From assembly GCA_018268075.1 (NCBI GenBank), contig JAFDXH010000021.1:1-58717 (forward strand): a DNA stretch of 58,717 bases, given 5' to 3'. Positions within the stretch are counted from its first letter, which is position 1, and each line of letters starts with the position of its first letter. Under the pieces are notes generated by a model. The model was not told the DNA's origin, made no database searches, and saw only the letters and a program-made list of their open reading frames with translations. A program made the translations under genes and the position numbers. Positions 26,047 through 34,961 of the stretch are shown piece after piece. Source of the DNA: Bacteroidota bacterium (GTDB taxonomy: Bacteria; Bacteroidota; Bacteroidia; Chitinophagales; Chitinophagaceae).

Positions 26047-27018
26047 TTAAATATTTCTGAATTTTTCTGAATAAGGATCAGTTACTATGCCTGTTTTGAG
26101 TAATGTATAGATTTCCTTTATCCCCTCCGGCACTTTTTTGGAAATATTATATCCTAGTTCATTTTTAATTTTATCAAAATTTACGCGGTAATCTCTTGGG
26201 TCTTCATTCATCTCTACATAATTCACTTTAGTTCCAGCAACCACTTTACACACTTCTTCAATAATCATTCCTTTATTATAATTCTCCTCCGTACTACCCA
26301 CATTAAATACATTTGATTTTACTTTCTTCTCATCACTTTCCAATACTAAAATTACAGATCTTGCCAGGTCATCTACATGACAATAGGGGCGCCAGAACTG
26401 TGCTCCCCAGATTTCTTGCTCCCCATTAATTGTTGCATTTCGTGTAAATTCATTAACGGTAAGATCAAAACGAATACGGGGCGAAAAACCATAAACGGTA
26501 CTAAACCGCAATGCTGTACTACAAATCCTGGTGTCTTTCTTTTCTTTAAGTAAGTAATTTTCAAATTTTACTTTAAGCTCCGCATATAATGAGACAGGAT
26601 TTAATACAGAGGTTTCTGTTACAAAGGAATTGGGGTCATCCATTTTTCCATAATTGCTACAGGTGCTTGCAAATACAAATCTTTTTACTCCTGAATTTTC
26701 TGCCGCTTCAAAAAGTGCTACACTTCCATCCCAATTAGTTTGCTGTGCTTCGTCACTAAATTTTTTGCAAGCTGGATCACCCACTATCGCTGCAAGGTGT
26801 GCAATAGCATCTATTCCTTCCAGCGCATTTTGAACATCTGCTGCATTTCTAATATCCCCTTTTACAAATTCAAAATTCTCGTGAAGCATTACATCATATA
26901 GCGCTTCGCCGCCAAACTTTAAACTATCTAAAACTTTTACTTTGAATCCCTTGGCCAGCAACTGGCGAACGAGTACCGAGCCTATGTAACCTGCCCCACC
27001 GGTAACTAATACTTTCAT
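26047..27018 (-). CDS. NAD-dependent sugar-nucleotide epimerase/dehydratase (extended SDR)
   Basis: The 323-residue protein has the dinucleotide-binding motif TGGAGYIG at residues 6-13, the HLAAIVGDP region and the catalytic pair Tyr 145-x3-Lys 149 in LYAELK. These mark the extended SDR family that epimerises or dehydrates nucleotide sugars in the cytoplasm. The exact reaction is not readable; it is shorter than membrane-bound PglF/WbpM dehydratases, so it is probably not the missing 4,6-dehydratase. It has its own strong promoter match (27038-27067) and a terminator, so it seems to be an independent unit within the glycan locus. Confidence 0.87.
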   Translation of the reverse strand: MKVLVTGGAGYIGSVLVRQLLAKGFKVKVLDSLKFGGEALYDVMLHENFEFVKGDIRNAADVQNALEGIDAIAHLAAIVGDPACKKFSDEAQQTNWDGSVALFEAAENSGVKRFVFASTCSNYGKMDDPNSFVTETSVLNPVSLYAELKVKFENYLLKEKKDTRICSTALRFSTVYGFSPRIRFDLTVNEFTRNATINGEQEIWGAQFWRPYCHVDDLARSVILVLESDEKKVKSNVFNVGSTEENYNKGMIIEEVCKVVAGTKVNYVEMNEDPRDYRVNFDKIKNELGYNISKKVPEGIKEIYTLLKTGIVTDPYSEKFRNI

Positions 27019-27037
27019 ACAACCGTTTTTAGGGTTG

Positions 27038-27067
27038 CAAATATAAGTGAAAACTTATGGCATCAAA
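27038..27067 (-). promoter_or_regulatory. Bacteroidota-type promoter for the SDR gene
   Basis: On the minus strand TTTG (27067-27064) is followed after 18 bases by TATATTTG (27045-27038), close to the consensus TTTG-N19-TAnnTTTG. The SDR ATG lies 19 bases beyond the -7 box. This is the best two-part promoter match found in the window. Confidence 0.65.
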
Positions 27068-27083
27068 GTAGTATTGCAACATT

Positions 27084-27698
27084 TTATAATAATGGCCGTG
27101 CGGGATTGCCTACTACTTTGGTATTGTCAGGGATGTCTTTAACAACCACTGAGCCCGCACCTACAATTACATTTTTGCCGATTTTAATATTTTCCCTGAT
27201 TACAGAACTTGCTCCTATAAATGAATTTTCGCCTATATGAACATTGCCACAGAGTACAGTGCCAGGACCAATATGGGCAAAATTACCAATCAGGCATTCA
27301 TGTTCTATGATGCATCCTGTATTACAAATAGCACCATTACCAATCACTGAAAGAGCGTTGATTGTTGTATTTGGCGAAACCATTATACCATTATTAGCCA
27401 TTTGAACGGTAGCGTCAATTATGGTGTCAGCATGAATAATATTAATAGGAAATAGCTGCCTTGTTGCGAGTGCATTAAAAATATTCCGCCTGATGAGATT
27501 ATTCCCTATTGAAATAAAAAAATCTTCTTTTTCAAGGGCTTTTATCCCTTCTTCAGATAGCTCATGCCCTATATAATCCAGCATGAAAGGATTTTTTTGT
27601 TTCAATTCAGCATCGCAATACGCTTTAATACTTATGCCCATGCTCCTTAATATACCGATAGCGACATAACTATGCCCGGAGTAGCCAATTATTATCAT
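27084..27698 (-). CDS. PglD/NeuD-family sugar acetyltransferase
   Basis: The 204-residue protein has an N-terminal Rossmann-like part (MIIIGYSGHSYVA) and a C-terminal left-handed beta helix of hexapeptide repeats (IGNGAICNTGCIIEH through KVVGNPARPLL). This is the PglD/NeuD layout: acetylation of a 4-amino sugar nucleotide with acetyl-CoA. The conserved His-Glu pair of the family is visible in CIIEHECLIG. It probably follows the LegC/PglE-like aminotransferase in one pathway, although a separate promoter and terminator lie between the genes. Confidence 0.9.
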   Translation of the reverse strand: MIIIGYSGHSYVAIGILRSMGISIKAYCDAELKQKNPFMLDYIGHELSEEGIKALEKEDFFISIGNNLIRRNIFNALATRQLFPINIIHADTIIDATVQMANNGIMVSPNTTINALSVIGNGAICNTGCIIEHECLIGNFAHIGPGTVLCGNVHIGENSFIGASSVIRENIKIGKNVIVGAGSVVVKDIPDNTKVVGNPARPLL

Positions 27699-27740
27699 AA
27701 TTTAATTTTATATGCCACCATTGTTGCTAAAATATTTATT

Positions 27741-28901
27741 TCACTCTTTGTCTTTCAAAAGCATTTTATATTTTTTCAAAATTTCGTTCCAAATTATTTG
27801 CCTGTCGAAATGATCATTTATATTTTTTAAAAGATTCCCCGCTATCTCATCCGTTGATTCCTTATTTGCCATTGCCTTAAGAATGCAACTTCTTAATTCA
27901 TTTTCATCCCCCATTTTAAAAATATATCCTGTTTTACCATCTTCTACAATATCAATATTTCCCGGTATTCTACTACAAACTACAGGAATACCCATTGCGC
28001 CTGCCTGCAACAAAACATTTGGAAATCCCTCGCGATGCGAGGGGAAAATAAAATAATTACATGTAGCCATATAAGCAGCTATTTGATCACTCCACTCAAT
28101 ATGGCAAATTGTTTTATTTTCTTTAATCTCCCTATAAATGTCGGCTGGTAAGGGATCTAAATGTTCCTCGAAAGGACCAACAAGAACCAGTCGTAATGCC
28201 GCATTTTCGGCCGACAACGTTTTAAAACTTCTCACTAATTCCGTAATACCCTTGTCTGCCACCATGCGGCCTACAAATAACAAATAAATATTTTCAGGTG
28301 AAAAAGCAATCTGGCACTTTACCAAATTAATCAAATCTTCAGAAACGGATTGCCTGTTAAATTTTTGAAGATTTATACCATTAGAAGAGCCCTTGCCAAT
28401 CACCTCCAATTTTTCTTTTCTTACAAAATTATTTTCTCTAATAAATTTTTGCAAAGAAAAACTATTGGGCCACACATACATTGCGCACGAATAAGTAATC
28501 TTTTCTACCTCTTTCAGCAGTGCCAGTTTAAATCCCTTTTCTGCCATCAATGGCAATCCGGCTACTGTATGAATTCTTATTTTAACTGAACAAAAACGGG
28601 CAGCCATCATTCCCAAAAGTCCAGCCTTAGGTGTGTGCGTATGAACAATATCAGGCTTCTCTCTTTTGAAAATTTTTACCAATTGCCACAAACAAATTAA
28701 ATCTTGAAGAGGAGTTATACTTCGGGTCATGGGGACCACTATATGCTCACAACCTTCATTCGCTATGACTTCTTTTACTTCTCTCCCATCAGCGCTTATC
28801 ATTATTACCTCAAAGCCATTATTTTTTATAAACCGCATTTGGTCTGGCAGCAAATACCTGAGCGCCATTGGGGAAGTAGTAATACGGATGATTTTGGGCA
28901 C
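27741..28901 (-). CDS. GT4-family glycosyltransferase (CapM-like)
   Basis: The 386-residue GT-B enzyme resembles the CapM group of GT4. The N-terminal half has DIVHTHTPKAGLLGMMAA and IHTVAGLPLM; the nucleotide-sugar half has YLLFVGRMVADKGI and the E-x7-E-type segment FPSHREGFPNVLLQAGAMGIPVV. It would add a sugar from a nucleotide donor to a lipid-linked intermediate at the cytoplasmic face. PglA, which adds the second sugar after bacillosamine, belongs to a similar group, so second-step action is a reasonable guess. Neighbours are the PglD-like gene (42 bases) and a GT2 gene. Confidence 0.9.
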   Translation of the reverse strand: MPKIIRITTSPMALRYLLPDQMRFIKNNGFEVIMISADGREVKEVIANEGCEHIVVPMTRSITPLQDLICLWQLVKIFKREKPDIVHTHTPKAGLLGMMAARFCSVKIRIHTVAGLPLMAEKGFKLALLKEVEKITYSCAMYVWPNSFSLQKFIRENNFVRKEKLEVIGKGSSNGINLQKFNRQSVSEDLINLVKCQIAFSPENIYLLFVGRMVADKGITELVRSFKTLSAENAALRLVLVGPFEEHLDPLPADIYREIKENKTICHIEWSDQIAAYMATCNYFIFPSHREGFPNVLLQAGAMGIPVVCSRIPGNIDIVEDGKTGYIFKMGDENELRSCILKAMANKESTDEIAGNLLKNINDHFDRQIIWNEILKKYKMLLKDKE

Positions 28902-28975
28902 GCTTATTTAAAATAATTTTATGGGTAAAATTACTTTAATACTATGAAATTAAGGAGGTGCTTTTAAAGGGAAAA

Positions 28976-29977
28976 CTATGAAGCTGCTGAGAGCCCATTG
29001 GATATTGCCTCACGGTGTTTTTTGGCTGGCGAAAACAGATATTGCCAACCACCTTGAATATCCTTAAAATAGGGATGAACGCTTTGTGCCTTCAATCTTT
29101 GCGTGATGGTAAATGGCGTTTCAGCATAGTTACTTTTCAAGCTATCTATTAAAGGCCAGACTATAAATAATGCCTTTTTGAATTTATTTGTTTTTTGAAA
29201 AATCAGATTTGCCGCGAAGAATGCAATAATAAAGGCTACATAATTTAATAATGCATAGCCCTTATTGTCAAACTTAGAACGATGAATGGCTAATCTGTTT
29301 CTTACATAATAATACATTTTCCAACTTGCTTTATAATCCCAATCTTTTCGAATAGAAAATACGGCTGCCGGATGATAATGGATACTCGATGTAACAGTGG
29401 CTACTTTGAATTTATTTTTTCTGGTTATTCTATAATAATATTCTGTTTCTTCACCCCATAAGAATAATTTTTTATCAGGAAAGCCAGCTGCTTCAATTAT
29501 TTTCCTATGAATCAATGTGCCATTAAATGGATGGCCTTTCCCGAAAATTATTTCTTGATCAACTTCGTCTAAGTCAGTAAACTGCTGAGTTTTCCATACT
29601 AATTTATGTTTATTTTCCTTATCTACTACAGCGCAATTCAGCAGGCACAAGTCATTGGGGTTATGAGCCCTTAATAGTTTTTCCAATGCATCTTCTTTGG
29701 GGTAGCCATCATCATCCATACACCAAACCCATGTGTAACCATGATCATAAGCCCACTTTATGCCAGTGTAAAACCCGCCTGCAGACCCCGTATTACCTTG
29801 TGAAATATATTCCACATCCTTCTGCAGGCTCAACCAATTTTCAGTATCATCGGTGCTACCATTATTTACTACTAGTATTTTGTCACAAGGGTGCGTTTGG
29901 TTTCTTAATGCATTTATACATTCAGATAAAAGCTGTTGCCGGTTATACGTTACTATTATTGTAATCGTCTTTTCCAT
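28976..29977 (-). CDS. GT2-family glycosyltransferase, GlfT2-like
   Basis: The protein of about 333 residues is a GT-A-fold GT2 enzyme. It shows ITIIVTYNRQQLLSECINAL, the QGNTGSAGGFYTGIKWA segment, WVWCMDDDG carrying the metal-binding acidic triad, and LFLWGEETEYYYRI with the catalytic-base-like acidic pair. The pattern resembles galactofuranosyltransferases of the GlfT2 type. The adjacent gene upstream encodes UDP-galactopyranose mutase, which supplies UDP-Galf, supporting a Galf-transfer role. The ATG at 29977 (MEKTITIIVTYNR) is preferred over the ATG at 30022, which adds 15 residues not expected in the family. Confidence 0.88.
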   Translation of the reverse strand: MEKTITIIVTYNRQQLLSECINALRNQTHPCDKILVVNNGSTDDTENWLSLQKDVEYISQGNTGSAGGFYTGIKWAYDHGYTWVWCMDDDGYPKEDALEKLLRAHNPNDLCLLNCAVVDKENKHKLVWKTQQFTDLDEVDQEIIFGKGHPFNGTLIHRKIIEAAGFPDKKLFLWGEETEYYYRITRKNKFKVATVTSSIHYHPAAVFSIRKDWDYKASWKMYYYVRNRLAIHRSKFDNKGYALLNYVAFIIAFFAANLIFQKTNKFKKALFIVWPLIDSLKSNYAETPFTITQRLKAQSVHPYFKDIQGGWQYLFSPAKKHREAISNGLSAAS

Positions 29978-30099
29978 GGGGGTTATTTTGGATTGTTGAG
30001 CTATTGCAAATGAACTTGCCATTAAGCAGTAGCATCCTAATAACGACTTAGGAAAAAAAATATTGCAGTCAGGCAGGGTACCTCAGCCCCCTTAATAAA

Positions 30100-31260
30100 T
30101 TAAACCAATTCTTCATTGGGAAAAACAGGGGGCAATTCTGCATTCATTCGGGCAGTGATAAATTCTTTGGCAAATTGAAGTGCTTCACCAATTACATGAT
30201 GCATATCCATATAGCGGTAGGTAGCAAGGCGCCCCAGAAAAGATACTTTTTTTAATAGCACTGCATCACTTCTATATTTTAAAAGAAGTTGTTTATCAGC
30301 GTATAGCCTTTTGGGATAATAGGGAATATCCTGCTCGCCGGTTTCTTTACTAAATTCTTTAAAGGATACGGACTTTTCGTGCTTTTCCCAATAGGCAAAA
30401 TGCTTGTGCTCTGTAATACGGGTAAAAGGCAAATCGGGATCGCAATAATTTATTTGAGCTACTCCTTGCATATCGATTGTGCCATATATTTTTTCAAATG
30501 TCACTGTGCGATACCCAAGCCTTCCATATTTATATCTGAACCAAGCATCAATAGGGCCGGTATAAAAAACATGGTCGTATGCCGATATGTCCGCATCCGG
30601 CATCCACTTCTTGTTCAAATAGATACGAATATTCGCTGCCCCCATCATTTTTTCAATCAGATCTGTATATCCATTTTCGGGTATGCCGGTATAAATATTA
30701 TTGTGGTAATTATCATCATAGTTAAACCGCACGGGGATTCTTTTTAAGATTGAAGCAGGTAATTCTCTGGGTTCGCACCCCCACTGTTTTTTAGTATATC
30801 CATAAAAAAAGGCTTCATATAATTGCTTACCTATAAAATGGAGTGCTTGCTCTTCAAAATTTTTTGGGGCTGTAATGTTTTTATCTCCTAAAGTTTCCAA
30901 AAATAATTTTGCCTCCTCAGGTGAGAAGTTTTTATTAAAAAATCTGTTGATGGTGTCTAAGTTGACCGGCAGAGAATAAATAATTCCATTACTCATCGCC
31001 TTCACCCGGTGTACATAAGGCCTGAAGGGAGTATAACTATTTACAAAATCCCATATTTCCTTTTTATCAGTATTGAATATGTGTGGCCCATATTCATGAA
31101 CCATCACTCCTGTTTTATCATCCCTTTTTGTAAAACAGTTGCCCCCTAGATGGCTGCGTTCATCCCAAATATCTATTTGACTATTTGAAATTTCAGACAG
31201 CCTGCTGGCCAAAGTTGCGCCTGAAAGGCCTGCACCAATTATCAAAAAATTATTTGCCAA
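30100..31260 (-). CDS. glf: UDP-galactopyranose mutase
   Basis: The product of about 386 residues is Glf, a flavoenzyme that converts UDP-galactopyranose to UDP-galactofuranose. The FAD motif FLIIGAGLSGATLASRLSE lies at the N-terminus. HLGGNCF, HEYGPHIFNT, GYTKKQWG and LPFTRITEHKHF are family motifs, and FLGRLATYRYMDM carries conserved C-terminal FAD and substrate residues. The TTG at 31260 is chosen because it puts the FAD motif at the protein start, as in known Glf proteins, and leaves room for divergent promoters. An in-frame ATG at 31338 would add 26 residues. Confidence 0.95.
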   Translation of the reverse strand: MANNFLIIGAGLSGATLASRLSEISNSQIDIWDERSHLGGNCFTKRDDKTGVMVHEYGPHIFNTDKKEIWDFVNSYTPFRPYVHRVKAMSNGIIYSLPVNLDTINRFFNKNFSPEEAKLFLETLGDKNITAPKNFEEQALHFIGKQLYEAFFYGYTKKQWGCEPRELPASILKRIPVRFNYDDNYHNNIYTGIPENGYTDLIEKMMGAANIRIYLNKKWMPDADISAYDHVFYTGPIDAWFRYKYGRLGYRTVTFEKIYGTIDMQGVAQINYCDPDLPFTRITEHKHFAYWEKHEKSVSFKEFSKETGEQDIPYYPKRLYADKQLLLKYRSDAVLLKKVSFLGRLATYRYMDMHHVIGEALQFAKEFITARMNAELPPVFPNEELV

Positions 31261-31366
31261 AGAAAAATAAATTTGATGCAAATTAGCCTTTATTAAAAAT
31301 GATTTCAATTTTAAATAATAATTTACGTTTAATGACAACTGTATTGAGTGTCACCAATAAACCCAA

Positions 31367-32701
31367 ATGGACCTTTTAGACTTTTTTGTTTTTGTACTTT
31401 ACACCCTCTTATTCTATTTTTATTTTTCTTTAAGCAGAAAGAGAATTACAGACATACGGCTGCGTAAATTTCATAAGAATGCCTTTTGGTTAAAGGTTTT
31501 CGCTTCTCTTTGTTACTCTTTATTTGTATTATACATTTCACTGGGCGACACCACCACCCTGTATTTTCCTGAAGGCCACCATCTATACAAACTGATTCTA
31601 AATGACCCTTCGAAATTCCATTTATTATTCATGGATGGGCACGCATTTGATAGCAGTATGCTGGATAACCCCCACCAAATTGGCTATTTTTCTGACACCT
31701 CTAATCTCCTTGTAATCAAGTTTACGGCATTTTTATCTTTCTTCACCTTTGGCCAATATCTGACGCTGAACCTTACCTTTTCGATGATTGCCTTTAGTGG
31801 GGTATGGAAGTTGTATCGCTTTTTTTGTATGCAATTCCCGGAACTTAAGAAACAATTTGCAATTGCCATTTTGTATTTGCCCACATTTGTTTTTTGGAGT
31901 TCAGGAATTTTAAAAGAACCCTTTGTGATAAGTGCTTTAGGCTGGCTTACCTATGCCCTCTATCAAGTGATGTACAAAAGAAAAAAGATTGTCATTAATA
32001 GCTGCAGGGTTTTTATTTGCATATATATTTTCACTCTGGTTAAAATTTATATCCTTGTGGCTTACCTGCCGGCATTTGCACTCTTCCTGCTTCTAAAAAA
32101 TGCATCACTTATCAAAAATATTTTTGGAAAAATCTTATTAATTATCGGGTTTATGGCTGGCAGCATTTTCTTTTTCACTCGTGTAGCAGATAATTCGGAA
32201 ACTTTAGAAGGATATACCGGCAATGATTTAACAAAAAATATAATTGTAAGGCAGCAAAATTTTAACGCTCAGAATAATGCCTCAGAAGGATCTTTCTTTT
32301 CACTGGGTGTTACTTTTGATGGCAGCCTGGGCAGCCTTATTAAGATTGCGCCCGCAGCCATTATTGCTACTCTTTTCAGACCATTTATCTGGGAATCAAG
32401 GAATATTTCCACCATGCTTTCCTCTATTGAAAGTATGGCCTTTATGTTTTTTACTATTTTCGTTTTTTTTAAAGTTGGTGCTTCTCACTTTTTTAATACA
32501 ATTGTTCGAAAACCAATTGTACTTTATTGCTTTGTTTTTTCAATGATTTTTTCTCTTTTTGTAGGCGCTACCACATTAAATTTTGGCACACTAGTAAGAT
32601 ATAAAATACCGGCTACACCTTTTTATCTTATAGCTTTAATTCTGATTTTGTATTATTCCGCAGAATCTCAAAAAAGAAAACAGCATCTTATTTCTGAATA
32701 A
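31367..32701 (+). CDS. Polytopic membrane protein of unknown function, possible polysaccharide polymerase
   Basis: The 444-residue protein has about ten hydrophobic helices and a hydrophilic stretch near residues 270-310 (NSETLEGYTGNDLTKN). The segment LPTFVFWSSGILKEPFVISALGWL recalls membrane proteins in other Bacteroidota polysaccharide clusters, but I do not recognise the family with certainty. Wzy-type polymerases and EpsG-like proteins share this general size and topology, so it could be a second polymerase besides the one at 50273-51565. It is transcribed divergently from glf and is followed by a methyltransferase gene on the same strand. Confidence 0.6.
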   Translation: MDLLDFFVFVLYTLLFYFYFSLSRKRITDIRLRKFHKNAFWLKVFASLCYSLFVLYISLGDTTTLYFPEGHHLYKLILNDPSKFHLLFMDGHAFDSSMLDNPHQIGYFSDTSNLLVIKFTAFLSFFTFGQYLTLNLTFSMIAFSGVWKLYRFFCMQFPELKKQFAIAILYLPTFVFWSSGILKEPFVISALGWLTYALYQVMYKRKKIVINSCRVFICIYIFTLVKIYILVAYLPAFALFLLLKNASLIKNIFGKILLIIGFMAGSIFFFTRVADNSETLEGYTGNDLTKNIIVRQQNFNAQNNASEGSFFSLGVTFDGSLGSLIKIAPAAIIATLFRPFIWESRNISTMLSSIESMAFMFFTIFVFFKVGASHFFNTIVRKPIVLYCFVFSMIFSLFVGATTLNFGTLVRYKIPATPFYLIALILILYYSAESQKRKQHLISE

Positions 32702-32818
32702 ATATAAAACACACAACTATTCTTATTTTTTCCTAAAAAATCAATATGCCTCATAAAAGAATATTTCTCAAATTAAAAACTTAAAAAAGTATTTTTACAC
32801 CTTAATGATGAATTTTTT

Positions 32819-33721
32819 ATGAATTGTGAATATGAAAGGGCGCCTGATAAAGTGATACAGGTAGAAGGCCAAAAAATACACTGTTTCGATATTGATGGTG
32901 AAAATATAGATAATAAAGTAGTGCAAGGGTTTGGCGAAGAATGGTTAAAATTCAAAAATTTTTCTGACGCTGAAATTGATTCTATAGCCTCAGACTATTT
33001 TGACATTATCAATGAAAAAATAGTGAATAACAATACCTATGCAATTGATATTGGCTGTGGTACCGGAAGATGGACAAAATATTTAAGTAAAAAAGCCGGG
33101 TTTATTGAGGCTGTAGATCCAAGCAGTGCCATTTTTTCTGCTGCTCACCTGTTAAACAATACGACAAACGTAAGGCTTACTCAAGCTTCGGTAGAAACAC
33201 TTCCATTTAAGGACAATACTTTTGATTTCGCTATGAGCATTGGAGTATTGCATCACATACCCGATACGCAAAAAGCGATGAAAGATTGTGTAAAAAAGGT
33301 AAAACCTGGGGGGTATTTCTACACCTATCTATATTATAATTTTGAGGAGCGCGGGTTGATCTTTCGTACATTATTTAGTTTAAGTAATGGTTTGCGAAAA
33401 GCAGTGAGCCAACTACCTTCCAATGCAAAAAAGGTGGTCTGTGATGTGTTTGCCGTCACACTTTATATGCCTTTCATAATACTGGCCAGATTGTTAAAAA
33501 AATCAGGGTTGAAAAATTTAGCCCGTAGAATTCCACTATATGAATATGCTGATAAATCATTTTTTATAATTCGAAATGATTCGCTAGATCGCTTTGGTAC
33601 CAGCCTTGAACAAAGGTTTTCTAAAAGTGAGATCATAGAAATGATGAGAAATAGCGGCCTTGAAGAGATCGTTATCAGCGAAGGTGCGCCTTACTATCAT
33701 GCCATCGGAAAAAAGATCTAA
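32819..33721 (+). CDS. Class I SAM-dependent methyltransferase
   Basis: The 300-residue protein has motif I AIDIGCGTGRWTKYLS and the later FDFAMSIGVLHHIPDTQKAM plus VKPGGYFYTYLYY, all typical of type-11 SAM methyltransferases. The C-terminal 120 residues contain a hydrophobic segment (VTLYMPFIILARLL) that may sit on the membrane, which would fit a lipid-linked glycan substrate; this is inference. It converges on the GT4 gene to its right, and the two stop codons overlap (33718-33721). Confidence 0.83.
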   Translation: MNCEYERAPDKVIQVEGQKIHCFDIDGENIDNKVVQGFGEEWLKFKNFSDAEIDSIASDYFDIINEKIVNNNTYAIDIGCGTGRWTKYLSKKAGFIEAVDPSSAIFSAAHLLNNTTNVRLTQASVETLPFKDNTFDFAMSIGVLHHIPDTQKAMKDCVKKVKPGGYFYTYLYYNFEERGLIFRTLFSLSNGLRKAVSQLPSNAKKVVCDVFAVTLYMPFIILARLLKKSGLKNLARRIPLYEYADKSFFIIRNDSLDRFGTSLEQRFSKSEIIEMMRNSGLEEIVISEGAPYYHAIGKKI

Positions 33722-34950
33722 TCCTTTAAAATTTTATTGTAAATTTTCCTGTATTTTTCTACTGCCTGTACTAAGCCATAATATTGAATGCCTGCAATCC
33801 GTATTTGGTTCCCTTCTGTTCTGCGTTCTATATTTATAAATTCGGCAATAGCAGCAAAAGATTCCTCATTAAATGTATCAATAGTAAATCCTGATCTGGT
33901 GTCTTTAATAATTTCCTTCACGTCACCAACACCACTATTGCTGATTACGGGAATGCCCATAGCCATGATTTCGCCGTGCTTGGTAGGCGAGGAAGACAAT
34001 TTGCTATAACAAGGTTTGATAAAAAATAAAGAAAAAGAGCTTAATGAAAGATAGACGGGAACTTCATTCCTTTTGGCATGTACCGTGATTACCTGATTTG
34101 CTTGCAATCCCCAATGCAATGCCTTCCCTCGGATCAATACATGCTGGTGTGGCGAAATAAATAAAAATTTTATATTCTGAATTTTATCACATATCACTTT
34201 AAAACATTGCATCATCTCATCCGTAAGATACCAACCACCTACGGAGCCTAAATAGGTGACCACCACATCATTTTCTGCGATACCCAACTGCTTTTTTAGT
34301 TGCCGCTTAGTTATTTCAGTAATTTTTTCCGGGTCAAATAAATCCATATCTGCACTACATGGAATTACTTCAAAGGGAATCTCGGCCTTATACTCAGGCA
34401 TGGATTTAATAATTTTTTCAGCAGCATGGGTGAGGCAAACAATGCCATCATTGACCAACAAAGCCTCAGACTCCTTTTTCTTAAAATAATTATAAATAGT
34501 GCGGTAAAAGAATTGGTTTTTATTCCACATACCCCCATCTACGCGGCTATCCGCGTAAAACTCCCGGATGTCGTTCAAAAATTTTACATTATATTTTTTT
34601 TTCAACCATATCCCAATCAAAGCGGTTACTCCTGGCCTCGTGTGTACGAGATTGTACTGCTGCTTTGAGTGCAATTGTGAAGCTTTTTTCCATAATTGCC
34701 ACACATCGTAAATTGAAGAAAAGACTGGCGGGGTTTTATGATAAGGAATAGTAACCCATTCAATAGGATAGTTTTTTAATGAGGCATTTACTTGGTCTTT
34801 ATTTTTCTCAAATGCCCCGGACTTTTCACAGCTTAATATGGTGAAATGGAATCCGAATTTTGTAAGCCCTTGTAAGTAAGGAATTACCTGGCTTTGCCCC
34901 AAGGGATCAGTCATGCCATCGTAGGAAATAAATAAAATTCTTTTAGCCAA
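33718..34950 (-). CDS. GT4-family glycosyltransferase
   Basis: The protein of about 410 residues is a GT-B enzyme. It starts with RILFISYDGMTDPLGQSQV, has NLVHTRPGVTALIG in the acceptor half and VVTYLGSVGGWYL with the C-terminal SSSPTKHGEIMAMGIPVISN segment in the donor half. The TTG at 34950 (MAKRILFISYDGM) is chosen because it matches the family's usual start and does not overlap asnB. GTG 34980 and ATG 35016 are in-frame alternatives, both overlapping the asnB end. It directly follows asnB on the same strand. Sugar specificity is unknown. Confidence 0.87.
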   Translation of the reverse strand: MAKRILFISYDGMTDPLGQSQVIPYLQGLTKFGFHFTILSCEKSGAFEKNKDQVNASLKNYPIEWVTIPYHKTPPVFSSIYDVWQLWKKASQLHSKQQYNLVHTRPGVTALIGIWLKKKYNVKFLNDIREFYADSRVDGGMWNKNQFFYRTIYNYFKKKESEALLVNDGIVCLTHAAEKIIKSMPEYKAEIPFEVIPCSADMDLFDPEKITEITKRQLKKQLGIAENDVVVTYLGSVGGWYLTDEMMQCFKVICDKIQNIKFLFISPHQHVLIRGKALHWGLQANQVITVHAKRNEVPVYLSLSSFSLFFIKPCYSKLSSSPTKHGEIMAMGIPVISNSGVGDVKEIIKDTRSGFTIDTFNEESFAAIAEFINIERRTEGNQIRIAGIQYYGLVQAVEKYRKIYNKILKD

Positions 34951-34961
34951 TTTGCTATGCT

